From contig NC_133102.1 in the NCBI RefSeq assembly GCF_022965805.1, forward strand, positions 3,666,885-3,730,884: a stretch of DNA of 64,000 nucleotides, given 5' to 3'. Positions 1 through 12,400 of the stretch are shown here, one piece after another (the stretch's first letter is position 1; each line of letters opens with the position of its first letter). A model generated the notes under the pieces. The model was not told the origin of the DNA and made no database searches. It was given only the letters and a program-made list of their open reading frames with translations. A program made the position numbers and the translations under genes. The stretch comes from Primulina eburnea. Its lineage: Eukaryota; Streptophyta; Magnoliopsida; Lamiales; Gesneriaceae.

Positions 1-225
1 TTATATCTCAAGCATAATCACACAAACTTTTCAGTAATACAGTAAACTTTTCAGTGCAAGTGCTCCCCTATAATACTACATAATTAGTGGTACAATGATT
101 AGTTCATGTATATATACAAATCTTGTGGGGAGGAGGGCAAGACTAGTCATGAAGCAAACCGTTACCCAGAGTTCTACATATAATAGAAAGGTCCGTGTGC
201 TTGGCTTGCTAACGCGATTCAGCGT

Positions 226-3200
226 TTAAGATAACAGAGGTGCTTCAATGTTTTCTACTCCATCTTCTAAATTATTGCCTGATGGGGTATCTAGTTTCAA
301 TGTCCAAGCGAAGTACAACGAAATAACCTGAATGAAATATTACGTAGGATTTGTTTCAAGACTTCCCCGAGTAGTAACCACAAAGGCTGTTTTTTAAAAG
401 TTAATAAGAGTTTAGTTACCATGCTTGACGATGCAGACATTATACTGAAACCTTTGCAGTTGAAAGGTGCATCTTTTGATAGAAACCATGCTGCAGCAAG
501 ACAAAACAAGGGTTAAAAAGTTGCTAATAATGGGTTCTTGTAGGAAATGGAGCTGCTGACTTACTGGTCAGGGGGCTCATTACAACTGGTGAAATCAAGC
601 TTGCGATGGATTGCACACCAGCTATGAATCCTTGCGCTTTTCCCTGATTCAAGATGGCGAAGTAGAAGAAAATTAGCGGTTTTGGTTCAAAGAAGTTTAA
701 CGACAGAGGACGAAACATGCGATACTTTGTTGTTCGTGGTAGGAGTTTATAATTGTTCACAAGATTATCTCTCTCTCTCTTCCACCAAGTTAGCAATTTT
801 CTTAGGACAACCGTGGATATGAAGGAAATATTAGCGTAGTTCACTGCACAAAGTAGGACAACAGTAGATATGCATGAATTATTAATGTAGTTCACTGCAT
901 AAAATGTGACTAATGAGAACCCTACGAGGAGCATGACAAAAAAGGTCAAACCCGATTACCCGACCAATCATTATGTTTCCTTTGTTCTCTATTTTCAGAA
1001 TCTAACACGGATTCGAAAAATAATATTGCAAAATACTTCCATGAATCCTCACAAATGATTTAAGATATCTGATGACATAAGAATATCAACAGAAGCCCCC
1101 CCCACTTGCAAGAACATGGGATTTTTGGTCATGCAAGGTATGCCTTTTGTACATGAAATGAAACTCGTGACTCTCATAGGAATTTCAAAGAAGCCCCGAC
1201 ACTCGCAACAACACAGGATTTCTGTTTCATGCAAGCTATGATTTTCGTACATGAATTGAGACCAGTGTGAGCATCACTTTTGTGTTTCAGCATTAACCAT
1301 GCCTGATTCACTAGATAGATATCAGGCATGGCTAATGCTGAAACACAAAATCATCTAGCAAAGGAATTTGAAAGATTAGGGAAAATTAAGCAATCACGTT
1401 CCAATGTTTGAGTTCCAATATTTTTCAGGGGAACGAATAATATCTTTGTCTGTACATCTCATATGACCTCAGTTTCATGCTGTTGATTCCCGTAAGAACT
1501 ACACGGTAAAAAAATACGAGTTGCTTTCTTTGTTCTTAACATAAAGTATTTGCGGTAGAGTGTAGACTAACCTGATCTACCGAGTTTGATGCCCTGGATA
1601 TCAAAGCATAAGTCTGTAAAATACACAAATAATGATTAAAATTGGCAATAAACCGAGTAGGAGGACAAAAAGATACAACGAAATTCTTAGCATAAATTTG
1701 CACAAATAATGGTGGAATAAAGTTTATGCAATGGGTAAGTGCTCACAGAAGGTTTCACAAGGACGTAAATAACTCCAAAGGCGGCACTCAAATATGGCAC
1801 CTACAGTCAGCAAGAGACGGGTCAAAAAATAAAAATAAACATAAAATAACAACGCGCACATATTTATGAGATGATAGATGAATCTCAAATTTCTTAAACC
1901 CCGTGAATTAGTTCTACTGATATACATGCTATCAGCAACACACCCAACGAAAGATGCTCAAATTTCGTGAGTAATTTTTGGTAACACATTTTTGTCCGAC
2001 CTTCCCCCTGGTACGGATAATATCCTATAGTTCCACCCCCTTAAGAAGTATAAATGAGGCAACACCTCCAAAGTAAAGTACATAAACATATGGTCAGATT
2101 CAGCGAGAACCTGCTCAAATTTATGATATGGTTTCCATATTTAGATATCTATTTTTGAGTACCTTTGAAGTATGAAGTGGACATTTCCGTGCAACAAAGA
2201 AAAATTGAAGATATTGGAGAATGTTGCACGCAAACTTGAGTATCACCTGATCGCATTTGCAATTTACATGCCCTAGTATACAAGTATGATGGATATGCTA
2301 AGATTTTTTGTGTGGTGCACAGGAGTCAATTTTAGTGACACTTTCAAGTGACATTCCCATGAAAAAAAGGGAAAAAATGAGCATGATTTCCAATATTTTG
2401 ATGGTATGCATACCCAAGATGCCCATGCCAAGCCATAAAGCAGTCCCTGCACAAACAACTCATTTTGTGAAAAACTAATGACCATTACTGAATATTTTTC
2501 AAGCAACAGTGTGATGAATTGTATTCATCAAAGCAACTTACGTATGCCACTGATGCCAGCACGCCTACACTGAGTATCATTTTCTCTCCAACCAACGGAT
2601 TGACCAGAGGAAGAACCAACATCTTGCGACATGCAATGTAAGGGAAACCAGTAAGATGAGAAAAAATAAAATTTAATATAGTGACATGGTAGCTGGGATA
2701 GACCGAAGATTTTAGTCGGGGGTGATATTAAGCATTTTAATTTCGATTTGGGCCAGTGATGCAACTTGCACATAGGAAATGACTTGAGCATTTTTAACTT
2801 TTTCATGCACACCACTACTGGGTAAAGTGCATACACGCACCGCACCTTATATTATCTCAAACAGGCAAAAATCGCCTATGAAAAATTGATGACCTAAAAT
2901 CTCCTAATATTTTGAATTGATAGCTGAAACCACTGTCAGCAATTTTTTGTTGTACTCGTGATTTCCATCAGCTTATACATGAAATTGCTCAAAAACTAGA
3001 GTTCTCATAGTCTAAAATCTCATTCAAAATTGTTCATTATATATATTTATAAAATAAAATGAGGTTTTTAGCTTGCTGATTTTACAGATAGGATTTTAGC
3101 CTCATTCAATTTAGAATATGGTTTTAGCTTGCTGATCTTAGTGTCTTATTTGCTCCACCGTGTAGCATGCTTACTTACATGCCTGCGGTGGATAGTCCAG

Positions 3201-5760
3201 GGTGACAAAGGTAAAATTGTTTTGATCCAGCAAATATCAGACTCCATGATTTTGGAATAATAGAACAAAATGAATGGCACCTGAGAAAAAATTGAGCCAA
3301 CTCCCACCAACATCAAGATTTCTGAGAGCCGATTTTTGTCGAAACCAAAAGCTGACTTCAAATAATACTGCAAGCCGCAAGGTTGAAGGAATTTACTGTC
3401 ATTCTATGAAATTAATAACCGTTTTTCTCATGCAACAGTTGCCGAGTCCGATGAACAATTTTGGAAGATACAGAGAAAAAGATTTTCAGAACTAAGAAAG
3501 TGTGTCAGGTGAAAAGTACACCCCCTGATGAACTCAGTGCATGTAACAGAGGTCTGAAATAGCATATGCAGTTAATTAATTTGCAAAAAAAATATTTCAT
3601 ACTTTTTGAAACATTACCTGACAAGAACAAAATTGCAATAAAAATGTACACAAATCCGCTAAAATAAGAATTTCCCGTAAATAACTTAATCATACTGTAT
3701 CACTATCAACCTCTTCTCAAAGAGTTAGAGGCATACCAATAAGACACTGCTGATGCCGGACATTCCCAATTCATAGAAGAAGGAAACAAGCGAAATGTGC
3801 TTAAGAGTTGAGCTGAAGAAAAAATTAAAGCATTATAGCAAGTATATAAGGATAACAAATCTTTTATTTTAATTTCTCATGATGTTAAACTCTGTACCGC
3901 TTTAAAACAAAAAGTAAACAGCTCCACATGCTAGAGCCCAATAAAAATCGAGTACTTACAATAGAACTTGAAACATTATAAAGTTCACCTGCTGATAACT
4001 ACATTTGCAGCATTCCTCATTGAATGATACCGTTCCTTGAAAACTCTAAGAATCTTATTTAAGCGAGGGGTATGTTGGTCTGGTTTTTTTATTGGTCGCA
4101 CTGTTTCTGTCAGAAACAGTATCATGTAAATAGGAACAAAGATCAATAGAGCTATGGATACCTGGAATTAGAAGTTTGATCACATTAATAAGAACACAAT
4201 AGCACAAGGAGAAAAAAAATTAAGGTTCCAACACGAGCATGCCTCGAAAATGTAATCTTCAGGTAAAAACCTTGCAAGGATGTTACCAATGACATGTGAA
4301 AAAGAAAATAGACCAGTGATCCAACTAAAAGCTGCAGCCCTTTGTCCTTCATTCACAACATCTGCCTGAAGGTAGAAAAAAACATAAACTTTCATTCTAG
4401 TGGGTCCAAGTCATGTCCACTGAAAAGAACTTACCGCATATGCAACAGCAATGCAAAAAATACTTCCCTGGCTTATGATATAAGAAACTGTCCGGATAGC
4501 ATAATAAGTATATACAGATTCTTTTGATTGGTTGATGGCAAGTAAAGCTGCAAAATGCAATATAATTAAACAAAAGCACTACAACGAGAATATATGTTAA
4601 TAGAGTGATGTGGCGATGTTATGGTGCTTGATATAGTATAATCATGAAACCACAAGTCATTGGGACCTATATACTTTACCTATATATATATATATAGCTT
4701 TGGTTTTTCATATTTACACATGTAGAAATTAGCACGTAATGAAATTTAAGATGTGTGGATAAACTTACTGAAAGGAGCAACAGTTGTAGATAAAGTGAGA
4801 AGAAGCATTGGTTTACGGCCATACTCATCCGCCAGCTGACCTAGGAGTGGAAGAACTATAGTCTTGAATATTCCAACAACCTACAAAAGATTTAAGAGTA
4901 AAATCAGTGGCGGTGAACATTGGTAGAGTTCTTAATTAATTGAACTCAAAAGCAATGTGTTGTACTTGGCTGGTTGAGAAGGAATATGTAGCTGGGTTTT
5001 GATTTGTTTGTCACTGGAATGTTTGATTCTTAATATCGTTTACCAGCCCTCAACAGAAACTTATACTCCAGCAAAAATAGAAAAATCATATTATTTCATT
5101 TTTTATATAGACATGAATCCGATTCGCCATTCCAAGTTCCAACCAAGCAGATGCATTAAATATAAAGGCGCCAATGGCCAATGAGCGAGGGGTATGAGCG
5201 TATGAGGAGCCAACCTGAGTCAAGCGTTCTGGCGGGCCACTCAACTGTAGCTCAAAAAATTATATTATGCATTATATAAGCTTGAGCCTAAACTTTTTGT
5301 CAAAACTCACTCTAACTCATACTCATTTACAGCTCTCTCTAGCACCACCAAAACTGTCTAAACACATCAACCCCTCTCGATTATCAACAGTTGATCTGGG
5401 GAAAAAAAGCAACTCAAACCCAATCAAGAAATTATTCCAACTAATGATCAAACCAAAATTTGTCATTCTTCATAAAATTATCTCGACAATCACTACCCAA
5501 CCAATCAAATTCTGACTCATTGTCTGCGCGAAATAAAAGAAGAAAATTGGAAAGAAGTAAATACTACTCACAGTTTGCTGGAATCCATTGATATAAATGG
5601 CCTGCGGACAAGTTTTCCGGTCCGGGCAAAGGGCGTCAGTGGTAACATCAACAAGCACAGACACAGTCATCTCTTCTGCAACCCAATGAACACATAGCGG
5701 CAACAGAAGGTGAATCAATGGCCGAAGCTCTCTCATTCTCATCCACCAGAATCCCACCAT
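226..5760 (-). CDS. Major facilitator superfamily transporter (hippocampus-abundant-transcript / tetracycline-resistance-like)
   Basis: Fourteen exons read on the minus strand: 5760-5572, 4880-4769, 4547-4435, 4365-4243, 4161-3989, 3812-3737, 3367-3281, 2622-2542, 2446-2414, 1800-1747, 1613-1572, 643-565, 490-420 and 327-226. Phases add up to about 444 aa, the usual length for this plant family. The protein starts [20 protein letters not shown], and a hydrophobic, multi-spanning pattern follows. The loop [11 protein letters not shown] after an early membrane segment is the MFS signature between helices 2 and 3. The [10 protein letters not shown] stretch fits the central cytoplasmic loop, and [12 protein letters not shown] lies in the second half. 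The family resembles Arabidopsis At2g16970-16990 (known-family statement from memory); substrate is not established. All introns are GT-AG except the one after 4243, which reads GC at the donor. The gene is divergent from BASS4. The start codon is the first in-frame ATG of exon 1. Confidence 0.88.
1092..1257. repeat. Diverged tandem duplication (about 98-bp period) in a transporter intron
   Basis: Two copies of about 69 bp lie at 1092-1160 and 1189-1257, both running from a GAAGCCCC block to TACATGAA, with shared HCATGCAAG and ACTYGCAA words. The copies differ at many positions. They lie in the intron between exons 11 and 12 of the transporter gene. No coding role is visible. Confidence 0.6.
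1278..1350. repeat. 30-bp-arm inverted repeat (hairpin) with 13-nt loop
   Basis: The arm at 1278-1307 is the reverse complement of the arm at 1321-1350 at 29 of 30 positions, leaving a 13-nt loop. In the sense of the host gene (minus strand) the one mismatch becomes a G:U wobble, so the transcript would be paired along the whole arm. It lies in the intron 644-1571 of the MFS transporter gene. It could be a tiny MITE remnant, an intronic miRNA- or siRNA-like hairpin, or chance; no terminal duplication was seen. Confidence 0.75.
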
Positions 5761-6483
5761 TGATATTCTCCAGAGAAAAAGCTTTCTTCTTTACCATAAA
5801 ATGTAAGTATTTTATTCATATCCTCTTTGTCAGTCGTTAAAGTATACATTAACTAATATTTTTTCACACTTCTTGTTTAATATAATATATGAATTATATT
5901 GACAAAAAATTGCATTTATATAAAGTGTTTTTGAAATAAATCGCCAATTTTTGTATGTTACAACTTAAATATTTCAAACTCGTACCTAGATTTTTAAAAT
6001 TTTAATTATTGGATTATTACATATGATGTCAATTTTCAATAAAATGTGATAACTCAAAGTTGAGATTACATAGATAAAACTGTATGACACATCGACATAA
6101 GATTGAATCTCTCGTCTGTGTAAGAGCTCACTATACGCTACTTTGCATACGATGGAATATTATTTTGAGTAGGTCTTTTGTGAGATGATCTTACGAATTT
6201 TTATGTATGAGATGAGTCAACTCTATCGATATTCACAATAAAAATTAATATTTTTCCATGAATGACCTAAATAAAATATTCATCTCACAAAATACGATCC
6301 GCGAGACTGTCTCACACAAATTTTTGTACATTATTTTTTGATCGAAATTTATTGTCACATATTAGAGATCTTTTAGATTAATCAACAGCTTGTACGTTTA
6401 TTTGGATAGCGTACAACACCTTGAAGCACGCGCATTCCAAATTTCAGGCTCCTCCAGCGCGCCACCTGTTCTTCGCATCTACG
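5761..6483. promoter_or_regulatory. Divergent promoter interval between the MFS transporter and BASS4
   Basis: About 720 bp separates the two start codons and must hold both promoters. It is AT-rich. No single core element could be assigned with confidence. A degraded copy of the GAGAC-type inverted-repeat transposon occupies roughly 6155-6335, so about a quarter of the interval is transposon-derived. Confidence 0.5.
6155..6335. mobile_element. GAGAC-type MITE copy (degraded)
   Basis: The copy carries the family words GAGATGAGTCAACTCTATCG, ATATTCACAATAAAAA, CTCACAAAATACGATCC and GAGACTGTCTCACACAAA in the same order as the copies near 25.7, 62.2 and 63.0 kb. The outer ends have drifted. It sits in the divergent promoter interval upstream of BASS4. 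Confidence 0.7.
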
Positions 6484-9400
6484 ATGCCGGTGGCGCTCCA
6501 AAGCCTAACCATCCGTCCTCCAGTCGCCGGAACTTCGACTTGCCGGCACCGGAGTCTTATTCCTCCGGTTTCGCATTCCGAAATTCCCCGCCGCGAGTCG
6601 AGTACCACACCTCTTACTTGGAAGCGCCGTTCATTCACGAGAACACCGAGTATTGGAGCTGCAGTAAAATGCCGTCAGGTTTTTCGGCTCTTCAGCTGTT
6701 GCAATTTCGTCGAATTAGATTCAGTGTGGCATACAAACTTGAACCGTGGTAAATTATCTCTGTGGAATGAATTGTCGGTGTGAAATTTCAGGGAGACGGC
6801 GATGGAGAATACCGAATGCCGCGAGTATCGAGTTCGACTCGGGGAAAATCGCTGGCGAAGTTCGTGACCGATAATTTTCTACCGTTAGGTATGCTGGAAG
6901 TGGTGAATCAGCAACTGCCTTCCTCCTCGCTGTGCTCTTGCATTAAATTTAACGAGTTTCATCCGTAAAAGAAGTTGTAATCTTGCCGCAAAATTCACTT
7001 TTTGTATTTATTTTATTTTTGCATGAAAATCTGATATGTCACTAATGTTGCATGCAGCACTTGTCTCTGGAGTAGTGTTAGGGTTTGCAAATCCGACCCT
7101 TGGTTGTCTTGCTGATAGGTACTATTTATCAAAAGTTAGCACTTCTGGAATATTTCTTATTTCAGGTAAGGCTATGCCATGATATGAATGCTATTTTATA
7201 ATTTATTGCCATAATTTGGTTGGCTTAGGTGTTTTTATTGTTTCTGTTATATAGGATTAACACTGGACAATGTTGAAATCAGAGATGCTGTTGAAGCATG
7301 GCAAGTTGGAATCTTTGGGCTGGTATGACCTTAAATTCTTGTTCACATATTTCTTTTCCTTTTCAAAGTTTTCTTGTTTCGGCCACAACCATGTGTACTA
7401 GAAACCACCTCTTTATTAATTTTCCAGGAAAGTTGGCGATGACATTATAATTTTCAAAATCCCTTTCTCGTGCATCTATAAATAGTGTTATGCAGTCGAA
7501 AATCCTTGAACTTTTTATGGCCTCAAAGTCTGTGTTCTTCTAGACCTGCACTTTCGGAAATGCTACTTCTTATGTGAATTTCATTATGATATAAAATGTT
7601 TCATGTGGCTATCTAGCAGAAACTCGATGAGAGACTAACTTTGCACCCTTTACAGGTTTCCATTTTATATCTCAGTCCACTATTTTCAAAGATCATCCTG
7701 CAGCTCAAGGTCCAACCTCAGGAATTTGTCACAGGTTTGAAAAATAGACTTGCTTTGATGTTGCGAAGTGTCTTTTGGATCAAAGTGAGAAATTCCTAAG
7801 GATGATTAGACCTTGCTTGAAAGGTTTCTCTTCTTGGAAGTTCAAGAAGTTTGGGGAGGTTACATGCCATGTCATAGAAGATGGATGAGAGTAATTTATA
7901 ACAAACTATTTTTCTGCTCTACATGATCCATAAAATTGTCAGTCTTTTAAAGTGTGAACCAAAGCTCAGGTTATGAGTTACTCTTGTTAGCTTCCAGATA
8001 CAAATGAATTTATTCAATTAATTTTTCTTCCTATTTTAAATTTACGTTACTTCATAGTTTATTGTATTCGAAGCTCTATTTCTTTGTTGTTAAAAATAGA
8101 AGAAAAGAAATCAGATCTAATAAACATCTAGTGATCCATCTTCTCACTTGATGAACATTTTTGTCCATTATGCGGTAAACTCAAATGGTTGCATATTACC
8201 CTTTTTCCTGTGCTTTGGAGATATCCTTAATTAGAAGCTTTCTATGTGACGAACTTATAATTATTGCATCATCACGTTTTCTTAATGCAAGCGGAATCTG
8301 TCTAACCCTGATTCCTCTTTGTCAAATAGCATTTGTACATATTTTGAGATTGGATCTGTTATGACAGTCGAGCTTTAGTTGCAACCTCTTTCCAACTGTT
8401 TTATGTTTTTTTTTTGTGTTTTATACGTTTTGATGTAGATCACGTTACACCTTTTTCATTAATGATGGATTCTGTATTTTTTTTAAATGGTTGTGAATTT
8501 TCCAGACATCACTTCTTTTGTGTTTTAAGTTGGATTTTAGCTGTGTGAAGAGCATGAATGGATGGGAAATACAAAATCATCTCCAGTGATATCGGCTAAA
8601 AAGATCAGAAGATAAACATAAAGAAAAAAATAAATGGAAATGAAAAAAATAATGTTGACCTTGATTTTCCTTTTTGAGTTAAATGATGTTTTTTTGTCAA
8701 TATTATTAAGAAGAGAAGTTGAGTTGCTAGGGATTGTCATCCCTTTCCACCTTTTTTATGACCTACGGGGGGTTATTGCTTCTTCAGGAATTGCCATGTT
8801 TACCTGTATGCCCACAACATTATCTAGTGGAGTGGCACTGACTCGGGTAAAATGATGCCATGAATTTCCAAAACAATTCTCAAAAGTTTCTCAGACCTGA
8901 AGGAAATTTGCTGTTGGTTTAACTGCTGGTTTGATTTGGTGAAACACAGCTAGCTGGAGGGAACTCTGCCCTTGCCCTTGCGATGACTCTGATATCCAAT
9001 TTATTAGGAATCTTCATTGTAAGTCATCTCTAAATAATTAAAATTAGTTGTTTTTCACCCATAAAGTCATAATTACTTATATTCTATGAGAAATGATTTT
9101 CAGTGTTGTGTGTCAGATTCCTTTTTCCATCTCGAAATTCATAGCTTCTGGAATAGGAGTATCAGTTCCCTCAGGGCAGTTGTTGAGAAGCCTGGTTCTT
9201 ACAATTTTCCTTCCTCTCGTATTGGGAAAGGTAAAACTCTACTTTCTTTACGCATGCTAGGAATTTGTTAATGTCTCTTATTTGTTGAAATTATATCAAT
9301 ATTTTACATTGTTATTGTTCTCCTATTTAATAGACAGGAGATCATTTTATTTAACAGTTGGCGAAAACCACGAATGTAGGACACAATGGGCATGCATTAT

Positions 9401-12400
9401 CTCTACTGGTCGTATAACTCAAATACGCATCTTTAATGTTTAAAGATTCATCGATCAGGTCTCACCTCAATGTTCTTGTAGGAAAGAAGAGTATGCATAA
9501 AATAATTATATTCATATGAAGTTTGCTAATCATAGTCCACATATTCTCAAAGACGTTGCAGAACAATTTATTTGACACTTTCTGACCATATGCTCTTATT
9601 TGGGCAAGAAATGTTTCTGCACATGAGAGTAATTAAAACTCATTAATTTATTAATGTAAACACGTTGATGTCATTTGTTTGAGATGAGGTTATCATGCAT
9701 ATGTTCGCACAAACAAAGGAAGATATTAAAGCTCAGACCAACTGACAAGTTATCAATAAATATAATTACTGAGTCTATATTCTGAAATTATAAAAAACAA
9801 AGGCATACGGGGCTTGATCCCCAATGTTATTCCCGACAGAGCTGGGGAGGCTTATGTACTGTTTGTCCTTTTAGTCCATTAAAACTTCCAGTAGACTTCC
9901 TTTTTTTTCTCCAAGACCAAAACTTGTGGCCACGGTATATGTAAGGTATATATCTATTACTAACATCAATAAAGGTAGTTTTCGTTTCATACTCTCACAA
10001 ATTCTTCTGAATCTAATTTGGTCGAAGTATGGACAGTTTTGATAGAGTGATGTAGTTGCCAAAATTAATACTCATAAACACCATCATGCAAATACTAATT
10101 TAAAATCAAATATAAACCTCGATTAAGGGTATTAATTTTTCTCCCCGAAAAACCTTGCTAAAAAAGCCAGCTGAGATGAATCATGAAAATTTTCAAATTT
10201 ATGGCTTGAGTTCTGATCTTTTCTTCTTCAAAGTCATGCTTATCTCTTCCATTCTTCAAGGAATCAAGAGGGATAGTTTATGTCAGGGAGAGAGACTAGA
10301 CCGTGTCTTGGTGATGATTGGAGCTGAATTAATCAAATTTTACTATGACCGAGAGTCGCAACTGTAGGGCAGTGTAAACTGGTACACCATTAGCAATTTG
10401 GTAATTGCCAAATACAAAGTACAGTGAGAGGAAGAGGAAATGGAAGAAATTATGTGCTGCTTCTAGAGATTTTTTCCCTGCTTCTAGAGAGTGGAGAGTG
10501 TTCAAGGACTAGTTAAAAGTGGCTAGTGAACAAGAGTGTTAGTAGATATTTTCCCATGGTTCCTTAACATTCTTCCTTCTTATTTCTTTTCTTTTTATTT
10601 CTTGTATGTTAAAAACCATGAACCAATTGAGTTGAGGTTTCTGTCAACCACATCTGAAGTTGACATTCTGAGTAAAGGACACGTACACAATTGCCTTTTT
10701 TTTTGCATTTTCAGTCAGCTTGATCACACCACATAAAATGTGTTTTTGCACGTAAGGACTATCGTATGAAAATGATGCATTTTTAAAAATTTGTTTTGGA
10801 ATCCGCTTATCCATCTCTCTCTTAATCAACAGATTGCTCGAGAATTCTCCAAAGGTAAGATACCACTACCTGTCTTCAGTTTATCTTATGATCGAAGGAC
10901 CCATTCTCTTTATTTTCTTACTATATTTTATCTATGTTGGTTCCTTTAAAACACATATTTGTGCCATTACTCTGGTCTATTTATGTAAGGTTTGCTCAAT
11001 TTGATGTTTTAAGTTATAGGGTGAGTGCAGAAATTTTCAGCTTGATCGCAAGCAAGACATTTCTTAACAATAATGCTAAATACCCTATATTAACAGCTGT
11101 AAAATTATTATTGACTGTAATCGATTACAATGAATTGATTTCGAACTAGCATATCTGCTAAGCTGTTCATAAACATTGCCTTATTATAAACTCTCAGATG
11201 TGTACAGCTTCCATGAACTAATCAAATTGGATTTGATGAATTGGTTGGTATTTCCTCCTGTGTTCTTTTTCTGAAGAACGGCTTTGATTTCTGTGCAGTT
11301 GACCAATCAAATAGAAAAATATTTGAATGTAGCCTTTTATGCAATGCAATCTGAAAAATGTTGCTCTCTGGCCTGTCAGTACTCCTGAAAACCTGAACTG
11401 TAAACTAAATGTTCATCGAGTCTTTCGTAATCATTTCTTCGAACTTATTGATACTTGATAACTTGCTTTTATGACTTTCAATGCATTCAAGAGGATGCAA
11501 GTTAGTCTGTTGCTTTTGACGGTTGTTACATTTCTGATGTACTTGTTATGGGATTACAAATTTGTTGCAGGATTGGCAGATTTTGCTGACAGAAATCGCC
11601 AGATTTTGGCAAGTATTAGTGCAATCCTCCTGGGCTTGGTAAGATTCAACGTCTGCTCAATCAGTATCTATTGTTTTTTGTGTGATCATTTTTTAGTAAA
11701 AGAATTATCAAATTATCTTCTTGCTAACATATATAGGACTGGCCCCATTATTTCTTATTATCGTTTTAGAATGTGGGGTCGTTCAAGATTTGTAACCACC
11801 TTTATGAGATGTGGGAATGATGCTTCATAAGGCTCAATTAAGTTATTTTATGGTGCTGCTTTGTGATAAAGGGACTTGGAGTTGGGGAAGTTGAGGTGTT
11901 GGTCCTGTCAAGGGGCCCACATCTGAAAATGTTCTGAGAAGGAGGAGCACGATTGTCACTCCTTTTCCCACCTTTCTCTGGCTGACCTAAAAATTAGTAC
12001 ACTGTTCGGATGCATGGCATATTGGCATTAACTTGGAGTTTATAATCCTGATTACATGCCTTCAGGCAGTCTTCTCTGTCATTAAATCAGAATCTTAATG
12101 GAGAAGAATACTAATTAATAACTCTCTTATAACTGAATTAAGATAATATATTTTCCAACACCCCACAAGCTTAAGCTTAGAATATTTTATGCTTCAAATA
12201 AGACTAGCAATAAATAAAGAATTTGAATGTTAATTTACGTGGAGTTAATAACTTTGTAATATATGGAATCATCCATTCGTACTCCTCGAGCAACAACCTT
12301 GTGTTATTGCTTCATATTAGAAATCAAGTCCCCCAAGAGGCAAGAACGTTAATATTCACTCGAAATATATTTTTTCCTGGCTTAAAGAATTGCGGAAAAG

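Noticed and set aside
9231..10832. Possible gene nested in the long BASS4 intron 8
   Set aside because: Only short unrelated frames; no domain, splice-consistent series or transposon ends were seen.
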